Shown: positions 26,501-36,528, counted from the stretch's first letter. The stretch is DNA of 64,000 nucleotides from Siniperca chuatsi (GCF_020085105.1 NC_058064.1:12417001-12481000); one strand, 5' to 3'. Notes: generated from the sequence alone by a model not told the origin. Program-made: numbers and translations.

Positions 26501-28572
26501 GTCATTTTGTGTCAAAAAGTGCATTTTCAGTTATTATTGCGGACATAAGTACAGCCTCCTCAATTATTTTATCGTGTCTGAACGAGATCTTTTGTGGAGC
26601 CATATGAACAATCAGTAACCAGGCCTTCAACTGTTACCTGTGTATCTTCCTCTGTATGTATGTAAAAGGCCATGTCTTCTGAGCAATGTCTCTCCTTTTG
26701 GTCCTGAGATGAGGTAAAAACAATTTTGATACTTGCTTTTCTAAACACTGTACACTTAAGTGCAAAGAAAAAAAGCAAAGGGACCACCTCTGATGTACAG
26801 TAGCAGCTGGCATTTTAATTGGCCCAAGACTCAGCTAATGGTTCACACACAGCCAAGCCGCAATAACAATAACACAACAGTGGAAGGAGCAACATCACCA
26901 GTAAACGAAACTAAGAAGAGCTTCTGTGGTTAAGGGCAAAACTTTCCAACTACAGACAAACATGTGAAATTAACAACTACGCCACAGCTCAGGCACACAT
27001 TTTTACACAACAATAAACTCAGAAACAGAAACACAGAGGAGCCCAAACACTTGTTAAGTTAGGAGTGAAATGAAACCGAAAGGAAACAGAGGATTTATTT
27101 TTGACCTGCCTCAGAGCTCAATTACTCCACCACTACAGAGAAAAGTTGGAAGGCGAGTTAAGAGAGACACTCCCACCAACGGCAACAACACAATCCTTTC
27201 ATCGTGCACTCAAATTAACTTACACGCAGTAGGCCACCAGCAGGGGTGACAAACTGAAAGAGTGGAGAGAAGAAATCGTAGATGAGAGAATTAGAAAGAA
27301 TACATGGAAATATCTGAACACGACATGGCCATAAACACAGCTTCAAAAGCATGAGACACACACATAAAAATCAAATCACTCGAACTGTCTAGTTTGTCAT
27401 GGTGTTCAGGGCCCAAATGTACCAACATATGAAATGCTCTTTGAAATAAACTCCTAATTATACTAGCCCTGATAAAACACTTAAATATGAAAATTTCAAT
27501 AATTTTCATTTTGCTTAAAAGAGTGGTGAAATCATATATCTTCATTGGGAAAATATCTTTACAACATCGTGGTCTGTCAATAATAAGCTTTGAGGTTCAC
27601 TCACAAGCAGTAAAAACAACTTCTTTGCACTTTTTCTCTTAAACCCATTGGAGAGAGCATGCTACGAACACTGCCAGTGTGAGGGATTTATTTGATATCC
27701 CGCTGGGGCCACTTTTGCCGAGAATATACATTGCTTGCCTTACTTTAAATAAACAAGTTCACTAAATGGAGGAAGTATCTGATGTATAAAACACAGTATA
27801 GGTTAACCTTTTTGAACACAAGACGTGGCATATATTAAACATCTATCCAGCAGAGGTCCTTGCTTAAGTTGTGGCCACTCTCCTCTTCACACACAGCAAA
27901 GCTTGAGCAGCAAACTGGGCGTGTATAACTCAGAGCCACTGATCCCTGAGGCAGCCAACCCCCCCCACACCTTCTCTGTGTGTGTGTCTGTGCATGCATG
28001 CATTTCTGTATAGGCCTCAGTGCTGATTCAGCGCACAGGTCAAGCATGAAAGCAGATCCCATGATGGATACACACACATAGGCCACTGCAATGAATAGAA
28101 ATGCTTCTCAGGGGTCACAACATTTAAAAGTAGAATCCCCAGCAGGGAATAACGGTGCTATACTTGTGAGGATATTACAGTGACATGATGGGAATGAGCA
28201 ACAATGGGAGGAAATGCATAAAACATCATAAGAAAATCTTGAGCTCGCCAGTTCCTAGAGGCAATCCACTCAGCAGAGGTCAAGAGGAGCGTTTTTCATG
28301 TCATGACAGAATAATGCTTCAAATTTAAGAATGAAGTCAATGAATCAGCTATAGTGGCTGGACAGTTTGACTTCTAGGTCACTGCACTACAGTTAAAATG
28401 ATTAGAAACATAAAAGTATATGATGTAACAAGATGAAAATGATTCAAGCACACAACTTTTCTACTAGTCAGCATGTGTCTTGGCCTCTATACTACAACGC
28501 CTAGTTGTTATGGTATTGTGGCCCGAGGATCGTGTTGTTTTATGGGGAGCTCTCAGGAGATTCCCACTCTTG

Positions 28573-28637
<65 letters not shown>

Positions 28638-29942
28638 ATGAGTGTGTTTTAGACCTGTTGTTACCCAACTCTGTGTGCGTGTCAGCAAGCAGAAACGTTG
28701 CCAACAGAGGGGGGGGGGTTTGCAGAAGCGGGGACAAAACAACAGAGCCTGCCAGGAGTCTATGAGTGTGTGTTTCTCACAATACCACTGACCTCTTTCT
28801 GCTGAGAAACAGAAAGTGAGAATGTGTGTGCCCATGCAACTTCACTGGCCTCTCTCCTCTCAGGAAGAAGTGTGCTCATTTTGTGTGACCATGTCCCCCC
28901 CCACCCCAATGCACGTGCTGCCAACAGAAGGAAGCAGCAGCTCGCAGGCAGATGCGAGCGCGCTCAGTGCAACCACAATCAAAAACAAACAAAAAGGTAG
29001 ACGGACAGGATGGAGGGCCAATGAGAGCTGGGATCAACAGTGCTGCCACTTAAACAACAAACACTCTTAAAAGGTGAATGCATACTGCAGACTTTCTACA
29101 CATTTCCCTTTTCAAAAATCCACACTTTTGCTAATTTGAATATAGATTTTCATACTTTTTTTGATGTTTAATGTAAGAATGACAACTGATAGTGGCAGAG
29201 CAACATCTCAACTAGTCAGTAGGGTTTGTTGCTGAACATTAGTCTCCATAGCAACAAATACTGCATTTTATGAAATAATGGTAAGCCTACAGGCGTATAA
29301 AGCAAAAGCAGCTGTATGTGTGTATCGTACATGTATTGGCCCCTAAAAGCAGTGTTTCCTTTTTCAAATAAAACATTTTCCAACCCAGCATAAAAACTCT
29401 GTAGGATTAAAATAAGGAAAGCGGTATCTTTGCAATCAGAGATTTAACATATGAATCAACCCATCAGCCTGTGAAATCTTCCTTATGCTTGTACATTTTT
29501 TAGTTTAGAAGCAAAGGAATATCAAAATGATCAGCCTATTTTAAAAGCATTATCTTAAGAGCAGAATTGGCTTTGTCCATATACTTATTCTTGGATAACA
29601 AAAGCTTATGCACAATGCTACATCTGGTCCATTATTCTGTAAATTATTCAGTGTTTTTCAGTTATTATCAGCCTGGTAAGTATTAGAAGGCAAGACCAAG
29701 TGATGTTTGTTTGTGTGGAGGATAAGTTGCAGAGAGAATATGTTTCAAAGTGCCCTGCAGGGATAAACAGAAATTATTGTATTGATCTGAATGGCTGTGT
29801 GTGTGCATAAGCATGTTTGTTCTGATCCTCCTGTGTGACAACTGGAGGTATGTGTATGTGTGTGTGTGTGTGCGTACCAGTGTGAAGTGTATGGTTATGC
29901 CCAGAGGGTTTTGTGTGGGACTATGCCCTGAGGGGTCTGTGT

Positions 29943-30000
<58 letters not shown>

Positions 30001-33000
30001 TTACCATAATGTGTGAGGATGCCCTGAGGAGTGACCACCTGATTGCAGACATGGCAGACAACTAGACAAAAATCCTCCAGTGCTGGAAAGTGGCTGTAGA
30101 CAAGCATCTCTGAAATTACATGAAGAGTAGAGACCACATTTTAGAAAAAGAACAATGAGAGTTAAAGGAATACATCATGTTTTTGCTAAACTGTCAATTT
30201 AGCTGTTAACAGCTGAGTTCCAATTGGCTCATTTGTTCATGTGCTCCATGCTACCACTTTATTACACAATTAGCAGTTTCATCATTTTAAGTCAAATTAC
30301 TCTCTCTTCAGCAATACATAGTTACATTATAAACACTGAAAAAAATAATGATCCATCAGTACAACTTTTGTTAGCATCTGAGCACATTTTTGAACTAATT
30401 CAAGTTTTCAACCATGTATCAACCACTGTTTACTCATTTTAAGAACATTCACTTCCTATGAAAACAGTTAAAGTAGTGCCTGGTGGTTCAAGTTCATTTA
30501 TAAAGTTTTTTTTGGCGCCAACTAACAATTGTTGTCATTACTGATCTGTCGGTTATTTTTTGGATTAACTGATTGATCATTTTGTCTATAAAATGTTGTA
30601 AGAAACTAGTGAAAATGTACCCATTATAATTTCCAAGGTCATGTTTTCAAATTGCTTATTTTAAAACATGACCAAAGAGATCCAATTTACATTACAATTA
30701 TATAAAACAGAAAAATCAACAAATCAATTTAATTCTCATTCGATCAACTAATCGATTAATCGACAGATTGTTTGGATGATATTGTGTCTTCTCATCACTA
30801 AAACAGACAGGCATAAAGACAGACTAACAGCCTCTCCTTTCAAACACACACAAACTAGCATACTGTGTTCTAGCTAGCATACAACAACATTGTGCCTTGT
30901 GCATTGTGGAGAAACCCCACCCACTCAACAAAAACTGAAGATTAATAGAAATAGTGAGGAAAACAAATATGTCCAATGGAAAATAGCTATTATCTCTTCT
31001 GGTTAAGCTTTGAGAACTTAATCTTCCTGTACCCAAACGAGCTCTGCTGACAGAAATCACAGTACTTATTAGCATGGGGCTTAAGCCAGACTCGCTGAGG
31101 GGAGGTGGGGTGTGAAAGCTAGCAAGGGAAAAATTGGAGGATGTGTGGGTGTCTGACAGTGTATGGGTACATGTCGTCATGACCTTGCATTGCTGGCGAG
31201 TTCGCGAGACTGGCAGTCATGCTTTGTGCCCATCAGTGTGTGTGTGTGTGTGTGGGGGAAAAAAAAGATCTGCAGGGTCACTAAAGATCAAAGGCATATT
31301 ATACACACATGTATACAACGTGTGCTTGTGTATATACTGTTAAAAAGGTCAGAGTTGGCTTCATTACTCATGAAGTGTTCAAGGACACACACACACACAC
31401 TGAGGTTGTCATGATCACGGGTATGAATATCTCATTACTTCTGAGTTATGTTAATATTGATTGAAGATTTCAGTATTTATTTAACAGCAGAGTAATGAGA
31501 CTAAATCAAATTAAGGGGAGGACAGGGCTGAGGAAGAGGCTATCATTTCAGACCTACAGTTGGATGCTGAACAGCTGCACTGACGCAGTTAGCGGTTCAC
31601 CTTGTCAATACAGAAGAGGAGATTATTTGTCACTCATTTTCTATAGCCATAATTTCTAAGTATGCTCTTGGATTTAGGCCACAATTCAAAACTCTCTAAC
31701 TCCCGTGTTTGCTGACCAACAACTGCTTTCCCTTACTAGCAAATAAACTGTAGTATTTGTTTTTGATCTAACTGAAAGTGGCAGGAACCGAGCTACAATA
31801 CAAACAAATGGAAAGGTGTGGCTGCGTGTGGAAAACAACTTTGTTGAAAACAACTAAATTGTCATTGTAGCCAACAGGTTTTTAAAGTGGCAAGGATTGA
31901 TAATAACTTTGTAATGTGAGCACTTAAACAGATACTGGAAACACTGCTGCATGTCAGCTCTACCTGTTCAAATTGATCACCAGTTTGTGTCTTTCCTGTG
32001 ATCGTTTTCTGGGGAAATTAGCATGTTTTCTTGGTAATAAACTAACCTATCAGCGAAGCCAAGCAAAACAAACAAACAAACAAAAAAATGATAGGGAAAT
32101 GTTTTCTGGCAAATGGCAAATTCCAAGGTCTATGCTAACAGAAAAAGGACTTTAGTTGGAGTACTGAAAAAAAAGAAGAAGCAAGAATGCAATTTCCTCT
32201 GCATCTGCCAAGTCAAATGCAAACTAAGTGCGTAGCCTATTTCTGTAGCCTGAATTGTGTGCGTCTCTCAAGCCAACCGCCACAGGCTGCCAAATTACTG
32301 ACAGGCCAGAAAATGAACTACAAAACCATCGGCCACTGGTGAATAGGCATGTTTGGAGCTCTACTAAAACAATGTATCAATGGACACTGATTACATTTAG
32401 AGTGAGTAAATCAACTTCCCATTGGTGAGTTAGGGTTTGGAAAGCAGTGATTACCAACATGAGAAGAAAAGGAGAACAGCAGGTTACTCAGCCATAGTCT
32501 AAAAAACTGAGGTTTGGCTGACTAATACCAAAGTCACAATGCAACTGTAACAAAGAAACAGCAACATGTTTCACTGAGTAAATGATGTACGATAAACCAA
32601 CTTAGGGGAATTCTTGGGGATAGGAGCCACTTTTGAGTAATCGCTGTGCTACAACAGTTCCAGTTGAGGCCATAGGCCACAGCAACAGCTTCAACTTAAG
32701 TTTCTGAACAGGCACACCAGATAATTATTGTTACTGCACCAAAATATCTGATAGAGTAAACAAGCTTACCAGCGGTTGGCTGGCAGCTAATGTTGCAGAT
32801 CCTAGGCTACAAACTCAACTATTTTCTCCATGTTTACAAAAATTTCTCTGATAATCTGGGTTATTTTTTTTTTCTTAATGAGAGAGTTAAACTTTTTTCT
32901 GTTTTCAAGCTCAGAATCATCTGGTCATCAGGTATAAAAGCCGAGCTGAAATATGAACTCCTCACAGTTTAGAAGCTTTATCAAGTGAATGTTTGGTATT

Positions 33001-35917
33001 TTTGCTTGAAAAAGTACTATTTATGAAAATAGTTGCAGATTTATTTTTGGCTAATCATTTCAGCTTTTAAGGTTTTTGATGTAGACTTCACACAGTTTTG
33101 TTTTTATGCATTTTTCACTCAGGCAAGCTTTCATAAAGCAATGTGTCATGCATCTTGAATCTACCTCACTTAACGGCATTTCCAAGAAGTACAAGAAATG
33201 TATGCATCCTTTCTTTTGACTGTATTGAAGAGTTGACAGGGTAATATGACTATTTTTTTTTTTGTTTAAATGCAGACAATAGTTCCCCATTTACTAAATG
33301 ACTAATTTTGAGTAGGCCCCTAGATAACAGACTTTTTTTTTTTTTACACCAGAGGAAACAGCTCATGTACTGCAAACAGTATTGTGCCACAGCCTGCACA
33401 ATGTGGTATGTTCCCTTGTGTTCGATGCATACTGCAGTTCAGTGCGTTTATACTCCAATAACATTTGGTATAGGACAACACTCAAAGCAGAGATGTCTTC
33501 ATCATACTAGTGTCTTAGGCAACATACCGTACCTCACTGTTAAAGTCATATTATCACTTTTTCATAATACTGAATACCACAACATATACTAAATTATAAC
33601 CTAAAGCATTGCTATAATAACACGATGTTCCTGATGATTCCCATCCCTATTAAAGACAGTGGTAAACTTACAAATAGCAGCATTACAGCACTGCCTATTT
33701 CAAGTGAGATGATGACAGTGGCTGCCAGTCTAGCCATGACTAAGTTGCTGTTGGTTGTCATCATCTCCACTGTGTGTATGTGTGCATGTGTGAGAGTTAA
33801 GAGTGAGAAAGAGACATAGATACCAATCATGTCCTGCACCACACACCAATTACTGCCAACCTGGCCTCGCCATCTACAAATATGTATGCGCACTGAAGTG
33901 TCAAGTGAGTAAACATGAAATATATAAATCACACAATTTTCTGCTGGAGACAAATTTACAAATAAAGCATTTAAGACGTGTCTGTCTGTGTGTTTGTGAG
34001 GCTGGGTGTCTGTGTGTGCATGTCACCCTCAGCAGGCCTTAGTGTCACATTGCCAATAGAGCAGCAATTCTGGAAACACCGCTCCAGTTTGGCTCTGAGA
34101 GAGGAAGATGAGGCGTGTGCGCGTGTGTGTGTGTGTGTGGGTGGGAGGGGGTTTGGTATTTGACCAGTGAGAGTGAGAAGAGAGTTTCCCCGGCTGTGCG
34201 CGTGCGTCACTGTGGTCGTTCGAGGCCTGCAGCACGCTCCACCTTTCAGGGATGACTCAAGTGTGTTAGCGTGGAACGCGTGCTCCCGTGGGTATTTATA
34301 TGTGGCGAGGAACTCCTCTGGCTCTGTCCCTGGGGGGGGGGGGTATCCACTCACTGCAAAGGGGCACCCCACAACCCCCTCCACATCCACATGATAAAAC
34401 TATATTCTTGCACAAAATCCCAAATGCAACACATGTAAGACAATAAACAAGACAGACTTTCAGCCATACACAAATGCAGTTTAATATGTATTCCACTTAA
34501 CTGAAATAATGATTAAGACACTTCTGATTCCCCCACTGGTGACACCTTCACCTGGCCTGATGTTGAAACACCCAAAACATCCAGTGACCTCAGATTACAT
34601 CACTAATGATGTGTCCCGGTGCATCACAAGATGTATGTTAACAGCTACTGGTTAATATTTGATGCTGTCCTCATTAACTGTCATTTTTGTTCTGTTTTGT
34701 CTTTCTAATGATACAGGTAAAGCTGAAACTACTAGTTGCTTAATTGATTAGTCAATCGCCTGAAAATGTATTGGCAACTACTTTGATAATCAGTTTATTA
34801 TTCTTCAAGAAGAAACGCCAAATATTCACTGGTTCCAGCTTCTCGGATGTGAGGGTCTGATGCTTTACTTTGTCATATATCATAGTAAACTGAATATATG
34901 TTGCTTTGGGACAGTTGGTCGGCTAAACAAGCAATCTTAATGAATTATGTGGCATTTATCAAAGTTTTCTGACATTTAATTGGCAAAAGATGAATCGATT
35001 ACTGGAGAAAATAAATCATTAGTTACAGCCCTAGATACAGGACACTTAATGTAATACAGATTTGTAATACAGACACGTAGCAAGTAATGTTTTTCGCCTT
35101 CAAAAGCACATTTCGCAACTAAAGTATGTATTTCAAAAGTATGTACTTAGCATCAATGACGCCCAGTAAAAGTGATTTCTGTGAGAAGACGTTAAAAATA
35201 GAAATATCACGACATCCTTAATGCTTCAGAGCATGTAAAACAAAACCATAACAAACCATCATCGTGTGCGTGACAGCGTTAAGTATCCATTAGTGTAACT
35301 TTACCTTCTTTGTTGAGCTTCAGCACTTCACCGAGGCAGTAAAGCTCCTTGTCGCTGTTATCCAAGGACGAGTCTGCGTCTGAATAAACACAAGAGCCAC
35401 TTACAAACATGCAGGAGCATTCACAACAAACTTTGGGGCCATGCGTGGAGCCATGCTGGTCCGAGGCTGGCTATCGGGTTAGCATTAGCTTGCTAGCTCC
35501 TGAGCTGGCTTCCTAAAGCAAGTGAAGCTGTCAAAGCTAACAAACTTACAGCTGGACAGTTGAGGATATCATTACTGCACGCGCCAATGGTACAAACTCT
35601 GAAATGTAATGGCTAGCTTTGCTCACTCGCCTGTGCACTGCTGTTAAAGCAACCTATTAATATTGCATTTCGTAGTAATATTTTTGACAGTTACTTTGCT
35701 GCGCTTTGACAGACCCTGCATGGTGGAGGAGCTTACTCAACTCAATCACAGACAGTTGGACCACGCACTTCCCGACACTTTGTCCGAAAAAACAACAGCG
35801 CTACCGACATGCGAACTTACTGTCAACAAAACGTAATTTAGCCGCACTGACGAAGGAAGACCAAGGCTCGCAAAGGAAGGTATCCACACTTGGTATTTGA
35901 CGATCCAGTGTCGCCAT
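9907..35917 (-). CDS. atxn7l1: ataxin-7-like 1, whole coding span (12 exons)
   Basis: Paralogue of ataxin-7, a subunit of the deubiquitinase module of the SAGA histone-modifying complex (family knowledge); expected in the nucleus. Coding exons, 5' to 3': 35821-35917, 35305-35379, 30005-30109, 21898-22096, 21364-21791, 17955-18037, 15758-16020, 14018-14216, 13191-13312, 12169-12702, 11404-11647, 9907-9924. They sum to 2367 nt, or 788 residues plus stop; I recall about 860 for human. All introns are GT-AG and phases match throughout. Visible parts: N-terminal [10 protein letters not shown] block; CxxC...HxxxxH zinc finger at residues 76-96; Ser/Pro-rich linker; SCA7 domain at about 302-358; a second conserved block [17 protein letters not shown] at about 490; and a Ser-rich tail with a KKRK nuclear signal. 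No polyglutamine tract is present. ATXN7L1 is preferred to ATXN7 or ATXN7L2 because of the neighbours sypl1 and nampt and the N-terminal match. Confidence 0.93.
10450..10875 (+). repeat. interspersed repeat A, copy 2 (in atxn7l1 last intron)
   Basis: Carries the same ordered blocks as copy 1 and additionally the GATATTTCAGTCTCGACCGA end. Same orientation as the other two copies. Confidence 0.75.
11125..11240 (+). repeat. interspersed repeat B fragment
   Basis: Shares GAGCTATCTCCATGACAG and CAAACTCCATCCCCTGATGA with 7690-7760 and 58370-58430. Confidence 0.5.
11404..11647 (-). CDS. atxn7l1: atxn7l1 coding exon 11
   Basis: 244 nt, residues 702-783. Starts [19 protein letters not shown], passes a Pro/Gly-rich part, then [19 protein letters not shown] and finishes [11 protein letters not shown]. 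The basic cluster is a likely second nuclear signal, comparable to the KKRKNSSSSSK...KITK region of mammals. Acceptor CCTCTCCAG; donor ACAG/GTAGGT. Leaves in phase 0. Confidence 0.88.
12169..12702 (-). CDS. atxn7l1: atxn7l1 coding exon 10 (Ser-rich, NLS)
   Basis: 534 nt, residues 524-701. Begins [14 protein letters not shown] (human KKIPPAADSPLPS) and runs through a Ser/Thr/Pro-rich region to a KKRKNSS signal followed by a serine run and a divergent tail ending SHNSQN. It is low complexity and probably disordered. Acceptor CTGTTTCAG; donor AACAG/GTGGGT. Enters and leaves in phase 2. Confidence 0.92.
13191..13312 (-). CDS. atxn7l1: atxn7l1 coding exon 9
   Basis: 122 nt, residues 484-523, reading [20 protein letters not shown] then [20 protein letters not shown]. 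This block is nearly invariant in ataxin-7, ATXN7L1 and ATXN7L2. Acceptor CCCTCCAG; donor GAG/GTGAGT. Ends in phase 2. Confidence 0.95.
14018..14216 (-). CDS. atxn7l1: atxn7l1 coding exon 8
   Basis: 199 nt, residues 417-483. Includes [18 protein letters not shown], matching [15 protein letters not shown] in human, and ends [11 protein letters not shown], matching the THHPRPLA block. The acceptor (CACCCAAG) has a split pyrimidine tract and was chosen because the phase fits (AG + G = Arg) and it is the AG nearest the conserved sequence. Donor GGG/GTAAAT. Confidence 0.87.
14217..15757 (-). other. atxn7l1: atxn7l1 intron 7 (1.5 kb)
   Basis: The part nearest exon 8 (14220-14600) is strongly pyrimidine-rich on the minus strand. 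The long open frames there are low-complexity Ser/Leu/Phe artefacts. The rest is AT-rich with nothing recognised. Confidence 0.75.
15758..16020 (-). CDS. atxn7l1: atxn7l1 coding exon 7 (SCA7 domain, second half)
   Basis: 263 nt, residues 330-416. Opens [18 protein letters not shown] then [11 protein letters not shown], finishing the SCA7 domain, followed by a charged Lys/Glu stretch ([14 protein letters not shown]) and a less conserved part ending NAHIP. Acceptor GCTACAG; donor CCCAG/GTAGGA. Ends in phase 2; the next exon's G completes an Arg codon. Confidence 0.94.
16021..17954 (-). other. atxn7l1: atxn7l1 intron 6 (1.9 kb)
   Basis: Holds a segment of interspersed repeat D (about 16590-17210), which shares a recognisable stretch with 50095-50260. 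No coding block seen. Confidence 0.75.
16590..17210. repeat. dispersed repeat D
   Basis: Shares a block around AAGCTATTCAATTGCATTAT with 50158-50200 (GATGCTATTTAGTTGCATTA). Also contains an imperfect palindrome CCTGATGACGCC...GATGTCATCAGG. Confidence 0.4.
17955..18037 (-). CDS. atxn7l1: atxn7l1 coding exon 6 (SCA7 domain, first half)
   Basis: 83 nt, residues 302-329, reading [18 protein letters not shown] then [10 protein letters not shown]. This is the core of the SCA7 domain, with Cys and His residues that bind zinc in the family and allow nucleosome contact (family knowledge). Acceptor TTTTACAG with a perfect TG repeat (minus sense) ending about 16 nt upstream; donor AAG/GTAACT. Ends in phase 0. 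Confidence 0.95.
18053..18085 (+). repeat. CA microsatellite before atxn7l1 exon 6 acceptor
   Basis: Perfect CA run; on the gene strand it is a TG run ending about 16 nt before the exon 6 (SCA7) acceptor. Confidence 0.97.
20857..20903 (+). repeat. AG microsatellite
   Basis: AG run with a single interruption (GCGAG) in atxn7l1 intron 5. Confidence 0.95.
21364..21791 (-). CDS. atxn7l1: atxn7l1 coding exon 5 (Ser/Pro-rich linker)
   Basis: 428 nt, residues 159-301. Starts [19 protein letters not shown], equivalent to the PVVSLEKIPNLVKAD block of mammals, and ends [20 protein letters not shown], just before the SCA7 domain. Between them is a low-complexity region rich in Ser, Pro and Arg with three LD-x-[R/K]-PS repeats. 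GC content is clearly higher than in the surrounding introns. Acceptor CTTTCCAG; donor CAG/GTCAGT. Confidence 0.92.
21898..22096 (-). CDS. atxn7l1: atxn7l1 coding exon 4
   Basis: 199 nt, residues 93-158. Joined directly to exon 3 it reads [15 protein letters not shown], which matches the HYERRH/HCERRH zinc-finger exit of ataxin-7 proteins and supports this splice as the main one. It continues with MKPKAPAV, then [14 protein letters not shown] and [11 protein letters not shown], aligning with the FKTPKD...FPAKGSRDKPC stretch I recall from human. Acceptor TTTCAG; donor ATG/GTGGGC, where a TG plus the T of the next exon gives the conserved Cys. Confidence 0.9.
23492..23529 (+). repeat. CA microsatellite
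   Basis: Perfect CA run of about 19 units in atxn7l1 intron 3, just before the LTR-like block. Confidence 0.97.
23580..24450 (+). mobile_element. LTR-like GC-rich insertion with TATA box
   Basis: A block inside atxn7l1 intron 3 with distinctly higher GC than its flanks. CTATAAAA at 23723-23730 is followed by a CpG-containing stretch, the layout of a retroelement LTR promoter. It resembles an LTR I recall from several fish genomes but cannot name. No reverse transcriptase frame is present, so a solo LTR or fragment is most likely. Exact ends and a target duplication could not be found. Confidence 0.4.
25919..25945 (+). repeat. AG microsatellite
   Basis: Short AG run in atxn7l1 intron 3. Confidence 0.9.
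28575..28636 (+). repeat. TG microsatellite
   Basis: Perfect TG run of about 31 units in atxn7l1 intron 3. Confidence 0.97.
29944..29999 (+). repeat. TG microsatellite at atxn7l1 exon 3 donor
   Basis: Perfect TG run of about 28 units; on the gene strand it is a CA run starting at intron position +6. Confidence 0.97.
30005..30109 (-). CDS. atxn7l1: atxn7l1 coding exon 3 (zinc-finger exon)
   Basis: 105 nt, residues 58-92, reading [19 protein letters not shown] followed by [16 protein letters not shown]. It supplies the two zinc-binding cysteines (76, 79) and the first histidine (91) of the ataxin-7 family zinc finger; the second histidine (96) comes from the next exon. The donor GTAAG is followed at once by a perfect CA repeat of about 28 units (minus-strand sense). 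Confidence 0.93.
30500..30780. repeat. interspersed repeat C, copy in atxn7l1 intron 2
   Basis: Contains GATTAACTGATTGATCATTTTG near the left end and CTAATCGATTAATCGACAG near the right, with an AT-rich core related to the copy at 46445-46810. Confidence 0.6.
32975..33070. repeat. interspersed repeat C, truncated copy
   Basis: Shares GTGAATGTTTGGTATTTTTG and GGCTAATCATTTCAGCTTTT with the terminal part of the 46445-46810 copy. It is degenerate. Confidence 0.45.
34725..35040. repeat. interspersed repeat C, second copy in atxn7l1 intron 2
   Basis: Left end GCTGAAACTACTAGTTGCTT, ATTGATTAGTCAATCG and AACTACTTTGATAATC; right end GATGAATCGATTACTGGAGA. Core similar to the other C copies. Confidence 0.6.
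35305..35379 (-). CDS. atxn7l1: atxn7l1 coding exon 2
   Basis: 75 nt, phase 1 at both ends, encoding roughly [19 protein letters not shown] then LKLNKE. The acceptor is TTCAG and the donor GTAAAG. The ending aligns with EVMRLNKE recalled from human ATXN7L1, and the acidic linker is variable as expected. It has no stand-alone open frame with a Met and is recognised only by family alignment and phase. Confidence 0.88.
35821..35917 (-). CDS. atxn7l1: atxn7l1 coding exon 1
   Basis: Encodes residues 1-32, beginning [15 protein letters not shown] and including [11 protein letters not shown], the family's N-terminal signature. The ATG at 35917 has G at -3 and G at +4, a good initiation context. The donor GTAAGT follows at 35820. 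The frame stays open upstream, with no ATG before an in-frame TGA near 36110, so this is the first usable AUG unless an upstream exon is spliced in. Confidence 0.92.
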
Positions 35918-36120
35918 TGCTCTTCCTTCTTGTTTCTTTGCTGAGAGCCGTTTTTTCCTCTCTCTCTCCTTCGCACGCAGCAGGCGAAAAACGAAAGAAC
36001 GAGATATACTGCTGACGTCGTTGTCGGCAAGCTTCGACTGGGTTCGGCATCTGTCGGAGGTTTGAGAGGTTGATCGACAGACAGAGCTATTCTCGAGTTC
36101 AAAAGTTCAGTATGTATGTA
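35918..36120 (-). promoter_or_regulatory. atxn7l1: atxn7l1 5' leader / promoter-proximal region
   Basis: Immediately upstream of the ATG, and richer in CpG than the flanks (35940-36060). The frame of the ATG is open back to a TGA near 36110 and reads ...[13 protein letters not shown] just before the Met. No TATA box was identified and the transcription start cannot be placed. Confidence 0.45.
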
Positions 36121-36396
36121 AGCCTACAACCCAAAGCCTATTGACATTATACAGGTTTCTCACTGTGGGGCGGTTACATTATGTTGCATTAGAAAACATT
36201 AAAAACTTTTTTTATTTCACTAGCATTGGCTAACCTTAAGGAAGAAAGAAAAACAGTCCAAGTTGTGTCATATAACAGTATCAGTTATCACTTGGCATTG
36301 GTAGGCCTATCAACTACAAAGACAGGAAATGTATTAGTAGGCTATTAATATCTGCCATTTAAATTCTATCAAAAATAAGGGAACATATTGAGGATA

Positions 36397-36528
36397 ATAA
36401 CACAACGTATCAGTTGTGGCGTTTGGCTCCCATCCGGGAGCCGAAACGCCACAACTGATACGTCTTGATTCTGAAAACAGTGTCCAGATGACTACGACTG
36501 AAACCTTTTCTACGATAACACAACGTAT
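36397..36528. mobile_element. 104-bp hairpin insertion flanked by a 14-bp direct repeat
   Basis: The 14-mer ATAACACAACGTAT occurs at 36397-36410 and again at 36515-36528. Between them is a near-perfect inverted repeat (36405-36463) with arms of about 27 bp, a 4-base loop and one unpaired base, followed by about 50 bp of unique sequence. The pattern looks like a small insertion with target-site duplication. The class is unknown; the tail resembles a fish repeat I have seen but cannot name. Confidence 0.55.

Larger units (their letters stand above)
22097..30004 (-). other. atxn7l1: atxn7l1 intron 3 (7.9 kb)
   Basis: GT-AG intron between the zinc-finger exon and exon 4. It holds a GC-richer LTR-like block (23580-24450), CA, GA and TG microsatellites, and a possible 18-nt cassette exon at 22664-22681. 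No other conserved coding block is visible. Confidence 0.8.
30110..35304 (-). other. atxn7l1: atxn7l1 intron 2 (5.2 kb)
   Basis: Contains two full and one partial copy of interspersed repeat C (30500-30780, 34725-35040, 32975-33070), short TG repeats, and a GC-richer patch at about 34080-34400. Open frames here are not conserved. Confidence 0.8.

Noticed and set aside
28464..28835. Open frame with a long His/Thr run
   Set aside because: It is a translation of the TG/CA microsatellite; flanking residues show no conservation or splice logic.
33971..34390. 139-codon minus-strand open frame
   Set aside because: Non-conserved, contains His/Thr from a TG repeat, and lies in atxn7l1 intron 2 without splice support.
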